Below are positions 44,954 to 53,334 of a DNA stretch of 64,000 bases, in pieces. The stretch is taken from contig NZ_JAMRXH010000007.1 of assembly GCF_023740735.1 (NCBI RefSeq), positions 307,666-371,665 of the forward strand, in the 5' to 3' direction. The position numbers and the translations under genes are program-made. A model generated the notes under the pieces. The model was not told the origin of the DNA. It was given only the letters and a program-made list of their open reading frames with translations, and did not search any database. The stretch comes from Nocardia sp. CDC159. GTDB taxonomy: Bacteria; Actinomycetota; Actinomycetes; Mycobacteriales; Mycobacteriaceae. Within the stretch, counting starts at the first letter, position 1, and each line of letters begins with the position of its first letter.

Positions 44954-45054
44954 ACGTGGTGCAACAGCGACGCGGGGGAATCTGTTCCTGTGTGTCGGTG
45001 GTCACTTACCGGGCATCGGTGGGCGCTGCCGTCGGGTTGTCGGACCCCGCTGTC

Positions 45055-47235
45055 ATGATGGACCCCGTGCCCGCCCCGACCGCCTCGCCCCAGCCTCGGC
45101 TCGACGGACTCGATCCCGAGCAGGCCGCCGCCGTGCGCGCGCCGCGCGGGCCGGTGTGTGTACTGGCCGGAGCGGGGACGGGGAAGACGCGCACGATCAC
45201 CCATCGCATCGCGCATCTGGTCTCCGGCGGGCATGTGCGCGCCGATCAGGTGCTGGCGGTCACCTTCACCGCGCGGGCGGCGGGTGAGTTGCGCACTCGG
45301 CTGCGGGCGCTGGGGCTGGGCGGGGAGGCGAATACGGTGCAGGCGCGCACCTTTCACGCCGCCGCGCTGCGGCAGCTGCGGTACTTCTGGCCGCAGGTCG
45401 TCGGCGAGGTGCCGTGGCGGCTGATCGACAGCAAGTTCCCGATCGTGGCGCAGGCCGCGCAGCGGGTGGGCCTGGCCACCGTCACCGAGAGCGTGCGCGA
45501 TCTGGCGAGTGAGATCGAATGGGCCAAGGCGTCGCTGATCGCCCCGGAGGACTATGTCGCCGCGGTGGCCCGCCAGCGTCGCGAGACGCCCTACGACGCC
45601 CGCAAGGTCGCCGCTGTCTACTCCGGATACGAGGAGCTCAAGCAGACCCCCGAGGGCATGCTGCTGGACTTCGACGATCTGCTGCTGCACACCGCTGCCG
45701 TGCTCGAGGACTATCCGGCCGTGGCCGAGGAGTTCCGTGGTCGCTACCGCTGCTTCGTGGTCGACGAGTACCAGGACGTCACCCCGCTGCAGCAGCGGGT
45801 GCTCGACGCCTGGCTGGGCGATCGCGACGATCTGACCGTCGTCGGCGACGCCAACCAGACCATCTACTCCTTCACCGGTGCGAGTCCGGGCTATCTGCTG
45901 GACTTCTCGCGGCGCTTCCCGGACGCCGTGGTGGTCCGGCTCGAGCGCGACTATCGATCCACCCCGCAGGTGGTGTCGCTGGCCAATCAGGTGATCGGCG
46001 CGGCCCGGGGCCGGATCGCGGGCACCCGGCTGCAGCTGATCGGCCAGCGCCCCGACGGCCCGGAGCCCACCTTCGTCGAATACGACGACGAGCCCGCCGA
46101 GGCCGCGGCCGTCGCCCGGGCCATCGCGAAACTCATCGGCAAGGGCGTCCCGGCCGCGGAGATCGCGGTGCTCTATCGCATCAACGCCCAGTCCGAGGCG
46201 TACGAGCAGGCGCTCACCGAGGCCGAGATCCCCTATCAGGTGCGCGGCGGCGAAGGCTTCTTCCAACGGGCCGAGGTCCGCCAGGCCGTGCAGGCGCTGC
46301 GGCAGACCGCCGCCCGCGACGATCTGCCCGACGCCCGCGGCCCGGAATTGGTGACGCTGGTCCGCGCGGCCCTGGCCCGGCTGGGCCTGACCGCCGCCGA
46401 ACCCAGCGGCGCGCAGGCCCGCGAGCGCTGGGCCTCGCTGGTGGCGCTGGTGCGGCTGGCCGAGGAGCTGACCGCGCACGACGACGAGCTGGACCTGCCC
46501 GGCCTGCTGCGTGAACTCGCCGCCCGCGCGGCGGCCCGGCATCCACCGACCGTGCAGGGCGTCACCCTGGCCTCGCTGCACGCGGCCAAGGGGCTGGAAT
46601 GGGACGCGGTATTCCTGGTCGGGCTCGCCGACGGCACGCTGCCGATCGCGCACGTCCTCGGTGAGGGCGGCGCGGTCGCCGACGAGGCGGCGCTGGAGGA
46701 GGAGCGGCGGCTGCTGTATGTCGGTGTGACCCGCGCGCGCGAGCATCTGCAGCTGTCGTGGGCGCTGGCGCGCGCCGAGGGCGGCCGGAAGACGCGGCGG
46801 CGCAGCCGCTTTCTCAACGGACTGATACCGGAGGACTCCCCGGCCTCGCGCATCGCGCACGCCGCCGGTGACCGGCGTGGGGGCCCCAGGCGGTCGCATC
46901 CGAGCTGTCGTATCTGCGGCCGTCCACTGCTCGGCACCACCGCGACCATGCTCGGGCGCTGCTCGCGCTGTCCGGCCGAGCTGGATCCGGTCCTGCTCGA
47001 CGCGCTGCGCGAATGGCGTAGGGAGAAGGCCGACGAGCTGTCGGTGCCGCACTTCGTGGTCTTCAGCGACACCACGCTGACCGCCATAGCCGAACAGCTG
47101 CCCACCGACGACCGCGCGCTGGTCGCGATTCCGGGCATCGGGGCGAAGAAGCTCGGGCAGTTCGGTGCGGACGTGATAGCTATAGTCCGCTCCCGCATCG
47201 GTGCGCAAGACCATAAAACTGCAGGTGAAAAATAG
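45055..47235 (+). CDS. uvrD2: ATP-dependent DNA helicase UvrD2
   Basis: The 726-residue SF1A helicase has GAGTGKT at 39-45, DEYQDVTPLQQ (motif II), VGDANQTIYSFTGAS and LASLHAAKGLEWD. A four-cysteine zinc motif (CRICGRPLLGTTATMLGRCSRC) and a C-terminal HRDC domain (LDALREWRREKADEL) are the marks of actinobacterial UvrD2, which is essential in mycobacteria. The ATG at 45055 is preferred to the GTG at 44956, whose extension is Cys/Arg-rich and overlaps the mrx1 promoter. The stop codon lies inside the AT-rich element of the whiB7 promoter. Confidence 0.93.
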   Translation: MMDPVPAPTASPQPRLDGLDPEQAAAVRAPRGPVCVLAGAGTGKTRTITHRIAHLVSGGHVRADQVLAVTFTARAAGELRTRLRALGLGGEANTVQARTFHAAALRQLRYFWPQVVGEVPWRLIDSKFPIVAQAAQRVGLATVTESVRDLASEIEWAKASLIAPEDYVAAVARQRRETPYDARKVAAVYSGYEELKQTPEGMLLDFDDLLLHTAAVLEDYPAVAEEFRGRYRCFVVDEYQDVTPLQQRVLDAWLGDRDDLTVVGDANQTIYSFTGASPGYLLDFSRRFPDAVVVRLERDYRSTPQVVSLANQVIGAARGRIAGTRLQLIGQRPDGPEPTFVEYDDEPAEAAAVARAIAKLIGKGVPAAEIAVLYRINAQSEAYEQALTEAEIPYQVRGGEGFFQRAEVRQAVQALRQTAARDDLPDARGPELVTLVRAALARLGLTAAEPSGAQARERWASLVALVRLAEELTAHDDELDLPGLLRELAARAAARHPPTVQGVTLASLHAAKGLEWDAVFLVGLADGTLPIAHVLGEGGAVADEAALEEERRLLYVGVTRAREHLQLSWALARAEGGRKTRRRSRFLNGLIPEDSPASRIAHAAGDRRGGPRRSHPSCRICGRPLLGTTATMLGRCSRCPAELDPVLLDALREWRREKADELSVPHFVVFSDTTLTAIAEQLPTDDRALVAIPGIGAKKLGQFGADVIAIVRSRIGAQDHKTAGEK

Positions 47236-47266
47236 GTTGTGCGGTTGAGATCGACACCCGTAGGGT
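47228..47266 (+). promoter_or_regulatory. whiB7 promoter with WhiB7-type AT element
   Basis: AAAAATA (47228-47234) lies just upstream of a -35 TTGTGC (47237-47242). An 18-base spacer and a -10 TAGGGT (47261-47266) follow. An A/T patch abutting the -35 of a SigA promoter is what the WhiB7-SigA complex recognises, so the gene is probably autoregulated. The patch overlaps the uvrD2 stop codon. Confidence 0.65.
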
Positions 47267-47341
47267 GGGGATCACGCACCGGGAGGTCGTTCCGGCGCGC
47301 ACAGTGACCAAACGGATATGAGTAAGGAGGGAGGCAGACCA

Positions 47342-47653
47342 ATGAACGGGATCATCAACATCGCTTCGATCGGCGTCGCGGCGTCGGCGATTTCGCATGT
47401 GCCTGCCTCCCGGGGGGTCCTCGCTTTGCAGGGGACCGGTCTGTCCGCCGTAAGCATCTTCGGAACCGAGCACACCGGGCCGAAGCATGCCCACCTGACG
47501 GACAAGCCCATGCGGAGCTGGCAGCCGATCTATGCCCAGGCATTTTTCGGCGCCAATGCGGCAGTCGTCCGTCCGACGGCTGACCTGCAGGCAGCCCGCC
47601 TCCGCGACGAAAACCCAGCGACCGTGATCAGGAGTCGACACCGACTCAGGTAG
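47342..47653 (+). CDS. Leader uORF in the whiB7 5' region
   Basis: A 103-codon frame starts at an ATG with a very strong AAGGAGGGAGG site (an in-frame ATG lies at 47318). It encodes MNGIINIASIGVAASAISHV and no domain I know. The last eight codons hold four rare Arg codons (AGG, CGA, CGA, AGG). It occupies the place of the regulatory uORF known from whiB7/wblC leaders, about 70 bases after the predicted transcription start. It probably acts by being translated rather than through its product; a real small protein cannot be excluded. Confidence 0.55.
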   Translation: MNGIINIASIGVAASAISHVPASRGVLALQGTGLSAVSIFGTEHTGPKHAHLTDKPMRSWQPIYAQAFFGANAAVVRPTADLQAARLRDENPATVIRSRHRLR

Positions 47654-47675
47654 GGGATCACCCTCCCCAGCCTCC

Positions 47676-47716
47676 TGGCCACGGATCGCAAGAAGCGAAA
47701 CCGTGGCCATAGTTTT
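47676..47716 (+). terminator. Attenuator hairpin in the whiB7 leader
   Basis: TGGCCACGG (47676-47684) pairs perfectly with CCGTGGCCA (47701-47709) across a 16-base loop, followed by TAGTTTT. This is one of the few hairpins in the window with a U-run. It lies 23 bases after the uORF stop and 78 bases before whiB7. A competing upstream arm (47622-47632) can pair with 47674-47684 and prevent it forming. Confidence 0.75.
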
Positions 47717-47787
47717 ATCGGCTCTCAGCCACCGGCACCGGTTTCGCGGACACAACCCAACCGCTGCACGAGCTGAAGGAGCAAGAC

Positions 47788-48096
47788 GTGTCTACCGCGA
47801 CCGTTACTCGCGTGACATGCCGTTCGACCGTGGCCTCGACCTCCCGCACCCGGGGCGTCGCGCTCACCCTGCCCTGCCGGGTCGGCGACCCGGACCTGTG
47901 GTTCGCCGAGAGCCCCGCCCAGCTGGAGGAGGCCAAGGCACTGTGCGCCTCCTGCCCGATCCGCAAGCGCTGCCTGGCCGCCGCGCTGGATCGCGGTGAG
48001 CCCTGGGGCGTCTGGGGTGGCGAGATCTTCGACCAGGGTGTCGTCATCGCCCGCAAGCGGCCCCGCGGCCGCCCGCGCAAGGTGGCAGTGGCGTAA
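47788..48096 (+). CDS. whiB7: Transcriptional regulator WhiB7
   Basis: The 102-residue protein starts at a GTG with an AAGGAG site. The four Fe-S cysteines are Cys30, Cys53, Cys56 and Cys62, followed by GVWGG at 74-78 and an RPRGRPRK AT-hook at 91-98, the hallmark of WhiB7/WblC. It binds SigA and AT-rich promoter elements and activates intrinsic resistance genes after ribosome-targeting antibiotics. It sits directly downstream of uvrD2 as in mycobacteria (Rv3197A). Confidence 0.96.
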   Translation: MSTATVTRVTCRSTVASTSRTRGVALTLPCRVGDPDLWFAESPAQLEEAKALCASCPIRKRCLAAALDRGEPWGVWGGEIFDQGVVIARKRPRGRPRKVAVA

Positions 48097-48124
48097 TGGT
48101 CACCGCACACGATCGGGAACGCGA

Positions 48125-48160
48125 ACGAGCCCCGCATCTCAGTGGAGATGCGGGGCTCGT
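48125..48160 (+). terminator. whiB7 terminator
   Basis: A perfect 16-bp stem pairs 48125-48140 with 48145-48160 around the 4-base loop AGTG. A pyrimidine-rich tail (CCTCTTTCT) follows. It begins 29 bases after the whiB7 stop codon. Confidence 0.88.
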
Positions 48161-48297
48161 CCTCTTTCTGGGCTCGCTCACCCGTAGTGTTCGCAACTCG
48201 GCCCTGACCCGGCCGACGTTGGGTATCTTCACCATCTGGAAGTAATTCGAACAGTGAAGTGCTGCAAGGCATTTGCCGAGCTCCGGAAGGAATGTAG

Positions 48298-49656
48298 GTG
48301 CTGAGCAAAATCCCCGCGAGGGTGTCGGCCGTGGTGGTGCCGCTGATCGCGATGGCCGTGTTGGCCGGTCCGGTGGTGGCCGTGCCGACCGGGAGCGCCG
48401 GTGGCGGTGATGACGGCGCTGGCCTGGAATGGATGCCCACCGCCGAGTGTGTGCAGCGGTCGGTCCCGCTCGGCCCGGAGGAGTCGCGGTTGCGGCGGCC
48501 GGAAGCGGCCGAGTTGATCGAGGGTGGTGGCTTCGATCGGCTCGTGCGGTCGTTCGTCGCGGAGCTTTGTGCGGCGCAGGACTATCCGTCGGCGCTCGAG
48601 GGGGCCACCGCCGCGGCCGGGAGGCTGTGGCGGCACGCGGTGGATCGGGCGCAGGGGCGCACGCCGAGCGGTGCGCTGTCCGCGAGCGACGACCGGCCGC
48701 TGTACTGGGCCCGGCTGGCCGAGGTGGCATCGATACAGCAGTGGACTCCATCGTTCGCACTGTCGCCGAGCCAGCGCGCCGACCTCGTCGCGACCATCGA
48801 CCGCGTCGGCCGCGGCCAGGATGCGATCGCGTACTCGACGCACCGCCCGGCCGCCCGGCGCGTCCTGGTCACCGGATTCGACCCGTTCAAGCTGGACACG
48901 GACCTCCGAAACGGAAATCCGTCGGGTGCGGCGGCGCTGGCACTCGACGGCAGGGTCATCGAAACCGAGTACGGCCGTCTCGAATTCGCCGCGGCGATAT
49001 TCCCGGTCCGCTGGCGTGACTTCGGTGCCGGAATGGTCGAACGCGCGCTGCGGCCGTGGCTGGCGGACGGCCCGGACCGGGTGGACCTGTTCGCCACCGT
49101 GAGCGTGGGCGGCCCGGGCAAGTTCGACCTGGAGCAGACCAACGGAGCATGGCGGGGCGGCAAGGTCGACAACGAATCGGCCTGCTACCTGGGGCAGATT
49201 CCGAATACCGCGGCCGCCGCGGGCACCGAGCCGCAGTGGACCCGATCGACGCTGCCGCTGCCGGAAATGGCGGCGGCCGTCCCCGGACCATTCCCGGTCA
49301 ACGTGCGCACCACGACGGATATCGCCCCGCCGTTCTTCCCGCCGCTACCGGTCATCACCCACTGCGGCCTCCCCAACCTCCCGGCCGTACCCACCCCGGA
49401 CGGCCCGCCGCCGGACGCCATCGCCCGCGCGGGTGGCGGCGGAACCTACCTCTCCAACGAAATCGCCTACCGCGCAACGCTGCTGCGCGATGTGTCGGGC
49501 AGCGCAATACCCGGCGGCCACATCCACGTCCCGATCCTCGAGGGCCTACCCGAGTTCGGATTGACCGGCCCGGAGTTCGACGGCAACCGCGACGCGATCA
49601 TCGCTCAGCTCACCGACCTGCTGGTAGCGGCCGCGGGATCGAGCAGGGCCGGGTAG
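48298..49656 (+). CDS. Secreted pyroglutamyl-peptidase-I-like protein with Ser for the catalytic Cys
   Basis: The 452-residue protein has a signal peptide (ARVSAVVVPLIAMAVLAGP), an N-terminal region of about 150 residues of unknown type, then a Pcp (C15)-like domain. VLVTGFDPF (189-197) is the family opening, Glu279 sits in the GGPGKFDLEQ strand and His410 in GGHIHVP. The position of the nucleophile reads GTYLSNE with Ser386 instead of Cys. Normal Pcp removes N-terminal pyroglutamate and is a cytoplasmic protein of about 210 residues. This exported version may be a serine variant or may have lost activity. A GGAAGGA site precedes the GTG. Confidence 0.78.
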   Translation: MLSKIPARVSAVVVPLIAMAVLAGPVVAVPTGSAGGGDDGAGLEWMPTAECVQRSVPLGPEESRLRRPEAAELIEGGGFDRLVRSFVAELCAAQDYPSALEGATAAAGRLWRHAVDRAQGRTPSGALSASDDRPLYWARLAEVASIQQWTPSFALSPSQRADLVATIDRVGRGQDAIAYSTHRPAARRVLVTGFDPFKLDTDLRNGNPSGAAALALDGRVIETEYGRLEFAAAIFPVRWRDFGAGMVERALRPWLADGPDRVDLFATVSVGGPGKFDLEQTNGAWRGGKVDNESACYLGQIPNTAAAAGTEPQWTRSTLPLPEMAAAVPGPFPVNVRTTTDIAPPFFPPLPVITHCGLPNLPAVPTPDGPPPDAIARAGGGGTYLSNEIAYRATLLRDVSGSAIPGGHIHVPILEGLPEFGLTGPEFDGNRDAIIAQLTDLLVAAAGSSRAG

Positions 49657-49660
49657 CCGG

Positions 49661-50269
49661 TCAGCGGCGGCGGTGTGGGGGGTGGCGGACGACTAGTCCG
49701 TCGGCGACGGCCAGGAGCAGGGTGATCGTGTCGTCGGTGTGGGCCCACCAGCGGTGGCGGACGCCGGCGGTGCAGTAGTAGGCGTCGCCGGTGGACAGGT
49801 CGATGCGGTCGCCGTCGGCGACCAGGGTAATCGAGCCGCGGACGATGTAGATCAATTCGTCGTTCTCGTGGGCGAATTCGCGTTCGCCGCGGCCCGTGCC
49901 GCCGGTGAACTCCAGGGCGCGCAGGTCGCGGCGGCCGTGGACCAGGGCGCGGACCGACCCGTCCTCGCTCGGGTCGGTCTGTGCGAGCACGGGTGCGGCG
50001 CCCGCGCGGACCACCGGTTCGTCGGGGGTGGGGTCGGCCGCGGCCAGCAGTTCGGTCGCGGTGGTGCCGAGGGCGTCGGCGATGCGCTGCAGCGAGCGCA
50101 GGCTGGTGTTGGTGCGGCCGTTCTCGAACTGGCTCAGGAACGAGGGGGACAGATCGGTGCGCTCGGCCAGCTGGGCCAGCGTGAGCCGGGCCGCCAGGCG
50201 GCGATTGTGCACGACATCGGCAAGACTCAAGCGGCGGGCCTCCTCGGCCGCCCTGCTGTCAGCGCGCAC
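49661..50269 (-). CDS. XRE-cupin transcriptional regulator
   Basis: The 202-residue protein has an N-terminal HTH (LTLAQLAERTDLSPSFLSQFENGRTNTSLRSLQRIADALG) and a C-terminal cupin (FAHENDELIYIVRGSITLVADGDRIDLSTGDAYYCTAGVRHRWWAH). This architecture senses small molecules or metals. The GTG at 50269 is the longest in-frame start. It is divergent from the arylsulfotransferase-family gene, and its likely operators lie in the 132-base gap. Confidence 0.9.
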   Translation of the reverse strand: MRADSRAAEEARRLSLADVVHNRRLAARLTLAQLAERTDLSPSFLSQFENGRTNTSLRSLQRIADALGTTATELLAAADPTPDEPVVRAGAAPVLAQTDPSEDGSVRALVHGRRDLRALEFTGGTGRGEREFAHENDELIYIVRGSITLVADGDRIDLSTGDAYYCTAGVRHRWWAHTDDTITLLLAVADGLVVRHPPHRRR

Positions 50270-50355
50270 TGCTCTACCTCTCGACGTCTCGCCTCATTGT
50301 CGGTACTGGACCGATCCTGCCCAGTTTTTACCTCACGATGATCGCAAGTCTTCAG

Positions 50356-50399
50356 CAACATTGTTGACTACTGAATATTCAGCTTATATGAATTTTCAG
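50356..50399. promoter_or_regulatory. Promoter with tandem palindromes between XRE-cupin and sulfotransferase-like genes
   Basis: CTGAATATTCAG (50371-50382) is a perfect 12-bp palindrome. A related copy, ATGAATTTTCAG (50388-50399), lies 17 bases downstream and ends two bases before the GTG at 50402. CAACATTGTTG (50356-50366) is a further palindrome. TTGACT (50364-50369) and TATATG (50386-50391) could be -35 and -10 elements overlapped by these sites. This is the natural place for the XRE-cupin regulator to bind. Confidence 0.6.
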
Positions 50400-50401
50400 G
50401 A

Positions 50402-51514
50402 GTGAATGTGGAACAGAACACGCTGAAGCGGCGCGGCACGGGGCTGATCGGCATGGATCCGGAGCTGTCGTGGCCCGGTTACACCCTGTACGCGCCGCTG
50501 GCCGGGCCGGGCATCGTCGACCTGGTGGACCCGCGGGGCGAACTGGCGCACCGGTGGACCCTGCCCTACCGGCCGGGGCGGCACGCCCGATTGTTGACCG
50601 ACGGCCGCCTCGCCTACAACGGCGCGACGCTGGCGGTCGCCCCGTTCGCCATGTGGCGCAAGTACGGCGGCGGCTCGATGGCCACCTATGACCCGAACGG
50701 CTTGCTGATCAACGAGTTTCGCGACGATTATCAGCATCACGACGCGCACCACCACGACGATGGACGTATTCTCTACACTGCGGTGGAGCCGCTGACCGGT
50801 GCGGCGGCGCGGCGCGTCGAGGGCGGCGTGGCGGGCACCGAGGCCGACGGCGTCGTCTGGGCGGATGTGATCCGGGAGGCGGCCGCCGACGGGACACCGC
50901 TGTGGGAGTGGCGCGCGTTCGAACACCTCGATCCCGCGGAATTCGGCCTGCAGCCGCACTATTGGCGCGAACACTGGCCGCTGATCAACAGCGTGCATCC
51001 GCTCGACGACCACACCGTCGTGGCCAGTCTGCGCAGCGTCTCGGCCGTGCTCACCATCGATCGCCGCACCGGTCGCTACACCACGCTCGCCGATCGGTCC
51101 GTCCTGGCCCAGCAGCACCACGCCACCCCGCTCGGCAACGGCCGAATCCTGATTTTCGACAACGGCACCTTCCGCACCGGCGAATCGGTGACCTACAGCC
51201 GCGTCATCGAAATCGACCCGCGCACAGGAGAACTCGCCTGGATCTACCAGGACTCTCCCCGCGAGGCGTTCTTCACCCCCTTCATGGGCGGCGCGCAGCG
51301 CCTACCCAACGGCAACACCCTCGTCACCGAGGCGGCATTCGGCCGCATCTTCGAGGTCACCGCCGGGGGTCGAATCTGCTGGGAATACGTGGTCCCCACC
51401 TTCTCCGCCTATCCGGACCCGGCCACCGCCGCGGCCTTCCCGGGCGTATCCAACGGGGTCTTCCGTGCCTATCGCTATGCGGCACAGGAGATTCCGTGGT
51501 TGAGGAAGTTGTGA
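50402..51514 (+). CDS. Arylsulfotransferase (ASST)-family protein
   Basis: The 370-residue protein is built of beta-propeller-like strands: GIVDLVDPRGELAHRWTLP, DDYQHHDAHHHDDGRILYTA, HPLDDHTVVASLR, TPLGNGRILIFDNG and GGAQRLPNGNTLVTEAAFGRIFEVT. It matches the Arylsulfotran_2 family. True ASSTs transfer sulfate from aryl sulfates through a His; the His-rich segment near residue 113 could take part. There is no signal peptide, unlike periplasmic ASST. The GTG at 50402 or 50408 is the start. Confidence 0.8.
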   Translation: MNVEQNTLKRRGTGLIGMDPELSWPGYTLYAPLAGPGIVDLVDPRGELAHRWTLPYRPGRHARLLTDGRLAYNGATLAVAPFAMWRKYGGGSMATYDPNGLLINEFRDDYQHHDAHHHDDGRILYTAVEPLTGAAARRVEGGVAGTEADGVVWADVIREAAADGTPLWEWRAFEHLDPAEFGLQPHYWREHWPLINSVHPLDDHTVVASLRSVSAVLTIDRRTGRYTTLADRSVLAQQHHATPLGNGRILIFDNGTFRTGESVTYSRVIEIDPRTGELAWIYQDSPREAFFTPFMGGAQRLPNGNTLVTEAAFGRIFEVTAGGRICWEYVVPTFSAYPDPATAAAFPGVSNGVFRAYRYAAQEIPWLRKL

Positions 51515-51516
51515 GT

Positions 51517-52860
51517 TCAACTGGCGGTGCGGTATTCGGCGTATCCTGGCACCCAGTCGTGCATCAGCCGCATGAACGGGACCACGGCATCGAGCTGGGC
51601 GCAGATGCCGATGGAACCCATCAGCACCCGGAACACCATGGCGTGCTCGGGCGGTAACTGCAGCGACCACGAGGTCTTCATCTCCGGGCTGCCGATATCG
51701 GTCGCCCTACCCGCCACGCGCTGCATCCAGCGGCGAGTGAAGTGGAAGGTCTCGGTGCGAATGGGGTCGGAGAACGGGCGCAGGAAATCCGCGATCTCCT
51801 CATGGCTGACCGTCTTACCGGGGACCACGAAGCCGCTGCCGTACATCAGCTCGGTCAGCTCCTCGTAGCGATCCTCGACCGCCAGCGCCACCATCCGGCC
51901 GAGGATCGGCGGGAAACCGTCCGGCAGCGGGGCGCACGCGCCGTAGTCGATGACCGCGAGCCGCCCGTCGGGCAGCATCATGAAGTTGCCCGGATGCGGA
52001 TCGCCGTGCAGCAGTCCGGCGGTCGCGGGCGAGGAGAAGTGGAATTCGGCCATCCGCTCGGCCACCAGATTGCGCAGCTCGCTGGTGCCCTCGGGATTGG
52101 CATTGCCCCGGGCGATGATCGCCGAGACCGAGGTGGCGTCGAGCCATTCGGTGACGATCACCTTCGGCGCGCTGGCCACCACCCTCGGCACCACGAAGCG
52201 TGGATGGCCGTCGTAACCCTTGGCGAAGGCGCGCTGATTGCCTGCCTCGATGCGATAGTCGAGCTCCTCCTCCATGCGGTGGCTGAGCTCGGCCAGCACC
52301 GGCTTCACATCCGCGGTCTGCAGCAGGCCCGCGACCAGGCTCGACACCCGGTTGAGGGTCTTCAGATCCGCTCGCAGGGCCTCGTCCGCGCCCGGATACT
52401 GCACCTTGACCGCGACCGCGCGCCCATCAGACCAGACCGCCCGGTGCACCTGGCCGATACTGGCCGAGGCGGCGGGCGCGTCGTCGAATTCGCGGAACCG
52501 CTTCCGCCAGCCGGTGCCCAGTTGCTGATCGAGTACCCGGTGCACGGTCGCGGTCGGCATCGGCGGCGCGGCGGCCTGCAGTTTGGTCAGCGCCTCGCGG
52601 TAGTGCTCGCCGAACTGTTCGGGCACCGCGGCCTCCATGACCGACAGCGCCTGTCCGAATTTCATTGCGCCGCCCTTGAGTTCGCCGAGCACGGTGAACA
52701 GCTGCTCGGCCGCCTTCTGGTTCAGCTGCGCGTTGATCTCATTCTTGTCGCCACCGACGAGCTTGCGCCCGAATCCCACCGCCGCCCGGCCCGCGATCCC
52801 CAGCGGGATCTTGGCCAACTTGGCGTTACGGGACGAGGTACGGCGCACAATCTCGGACAC
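51517..52860 (-). CDS. ABC1/UbiB-family atypical kinase
   Basis: The 447-residue protein has the KGGAMKFGQALS (KxGQ) motif that replaces the Gly-rich loop in UbiB/ADCK kinases, AVKVQYPG with the ATP-binding Lys, and LLHGDPHPGNFMMLPDGRLAVIDYGACAPL with the catalytic and metal-binding residues. It corresponds to Rv3197. UbiB-type proteins act in lipid or quinone homeostasis; in mycobacteria this gene lies beside whiB7 and has been linked to antibiotic tolerance. Start is a GTG. Confidence 0.9.
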   Translation of the reverse strand: MSEIVRRTSSRNAKLAKIPLGIAGRAAVGFGRKLVGGDKNEINAQLNQKAAEQLFTVLGELKGGAMKFGQALSVMEAAVPEQFGEHYREALTKLQAAAPPMPTATVHRVLDQQLGTGWRKRFREFDDAPAASASIGQVHRAVWSDGRAVAVKVQYPGADEALRADLKTLNRVSSLVAGLLQTADVKPVLAELSHRMEEELDYRIEAGNQRAFAKGYDGHPRFVVPRVVASAPKVIVTEWLDATSVSAIIARGNANPEGTSELRNLVAERMAEFHFSSPATAGLLHGDPHPGNFMMLPDGRLAVIDYGACAPLPDGFPPILGRMVALAVEDRYEELTELMYGSGFVVPGKTVSHEEIADFLRPFSDPIRTETFHFTRRWMQRVAGRATDIGSPEMKTSWSLQLPPEHAMVFRVLMGSIGICAQLDAVVPFMRLMHDWVPGYAEYRTAS

Positions 52861-53055
52861 CTACCCATCATGGCGGACGTACCGCGCGGTGTGCCATGAG
52901 AATCGGGTGAACCAGACGGTCTTCAGCAGGCGTGTTATCGGTCACATCCCGCGACGGGCAGGGCATATCGGACCGAGCCCCGAGCGATCGGGTCTGTGCC
53001 GCCGTGCGTGCGCCGCCGAGACTGGTCGGCAACCGCCCGCGCTTCCGGAGGGAAT

Positions 53056-53334
53056 ATGGCGATCAGACATTTCGCAGCTACGGCCGTGGTCACGGGTGCG
53101 TTGCTCGCACCGGGCCTACTCATCGGACCCGCGCACGCCGCGCCGGTGGAGCCGACAGTCGCGGCGCGGGGCGCCATCGAATCGATCGACGAGATGCCGC
53201 CGGTGGTGACCGGTTCGGCCCTCGTCGACGGTGTGCTCGGCAGCTGGGGGCATGTGGTGCCCTATCTGTTGTCGGGTCGGTGGGGTTGCGCATTGGTGTC
53301 ATTGGTGGGGTCCTCGTATTCCTGCGGGGGTTGA
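53056..53334 (+). CDS. Small secreted protein of unknown function
   Basis: The 92-residue protein starts at an ATG with a GGAGGGAA site. It has a Sec signal peptide (MAIRHFAATAVVTGALLAPG, cleavage near AHA-APVE) and a C-terminus with two Cys (WGCALVSLVGSSYSCGG) that may form a disulfide. I recognise no family. The last 73 bases overlap the 3' end of the convergent E1-like gene. Confidence 0.7.
   Translation: MAIRHFAATAVVTGALLAPGLLIGPAHAAPVEPTVAARGAIESIDEMPPVVTGSALVDGVLGSWGHVVPYLLSGRWGCALVSLVGSSYSCGG

Noticed and set aside
44956..45054. 33-residue N-terminal extension of UvrD2
   Set aside because: Cys/Arg/Ser-rich and unlike any helicase N-terminus; it would overlap the mrx1 start region, and an ATG pair at 45055/45058 fits the family length.
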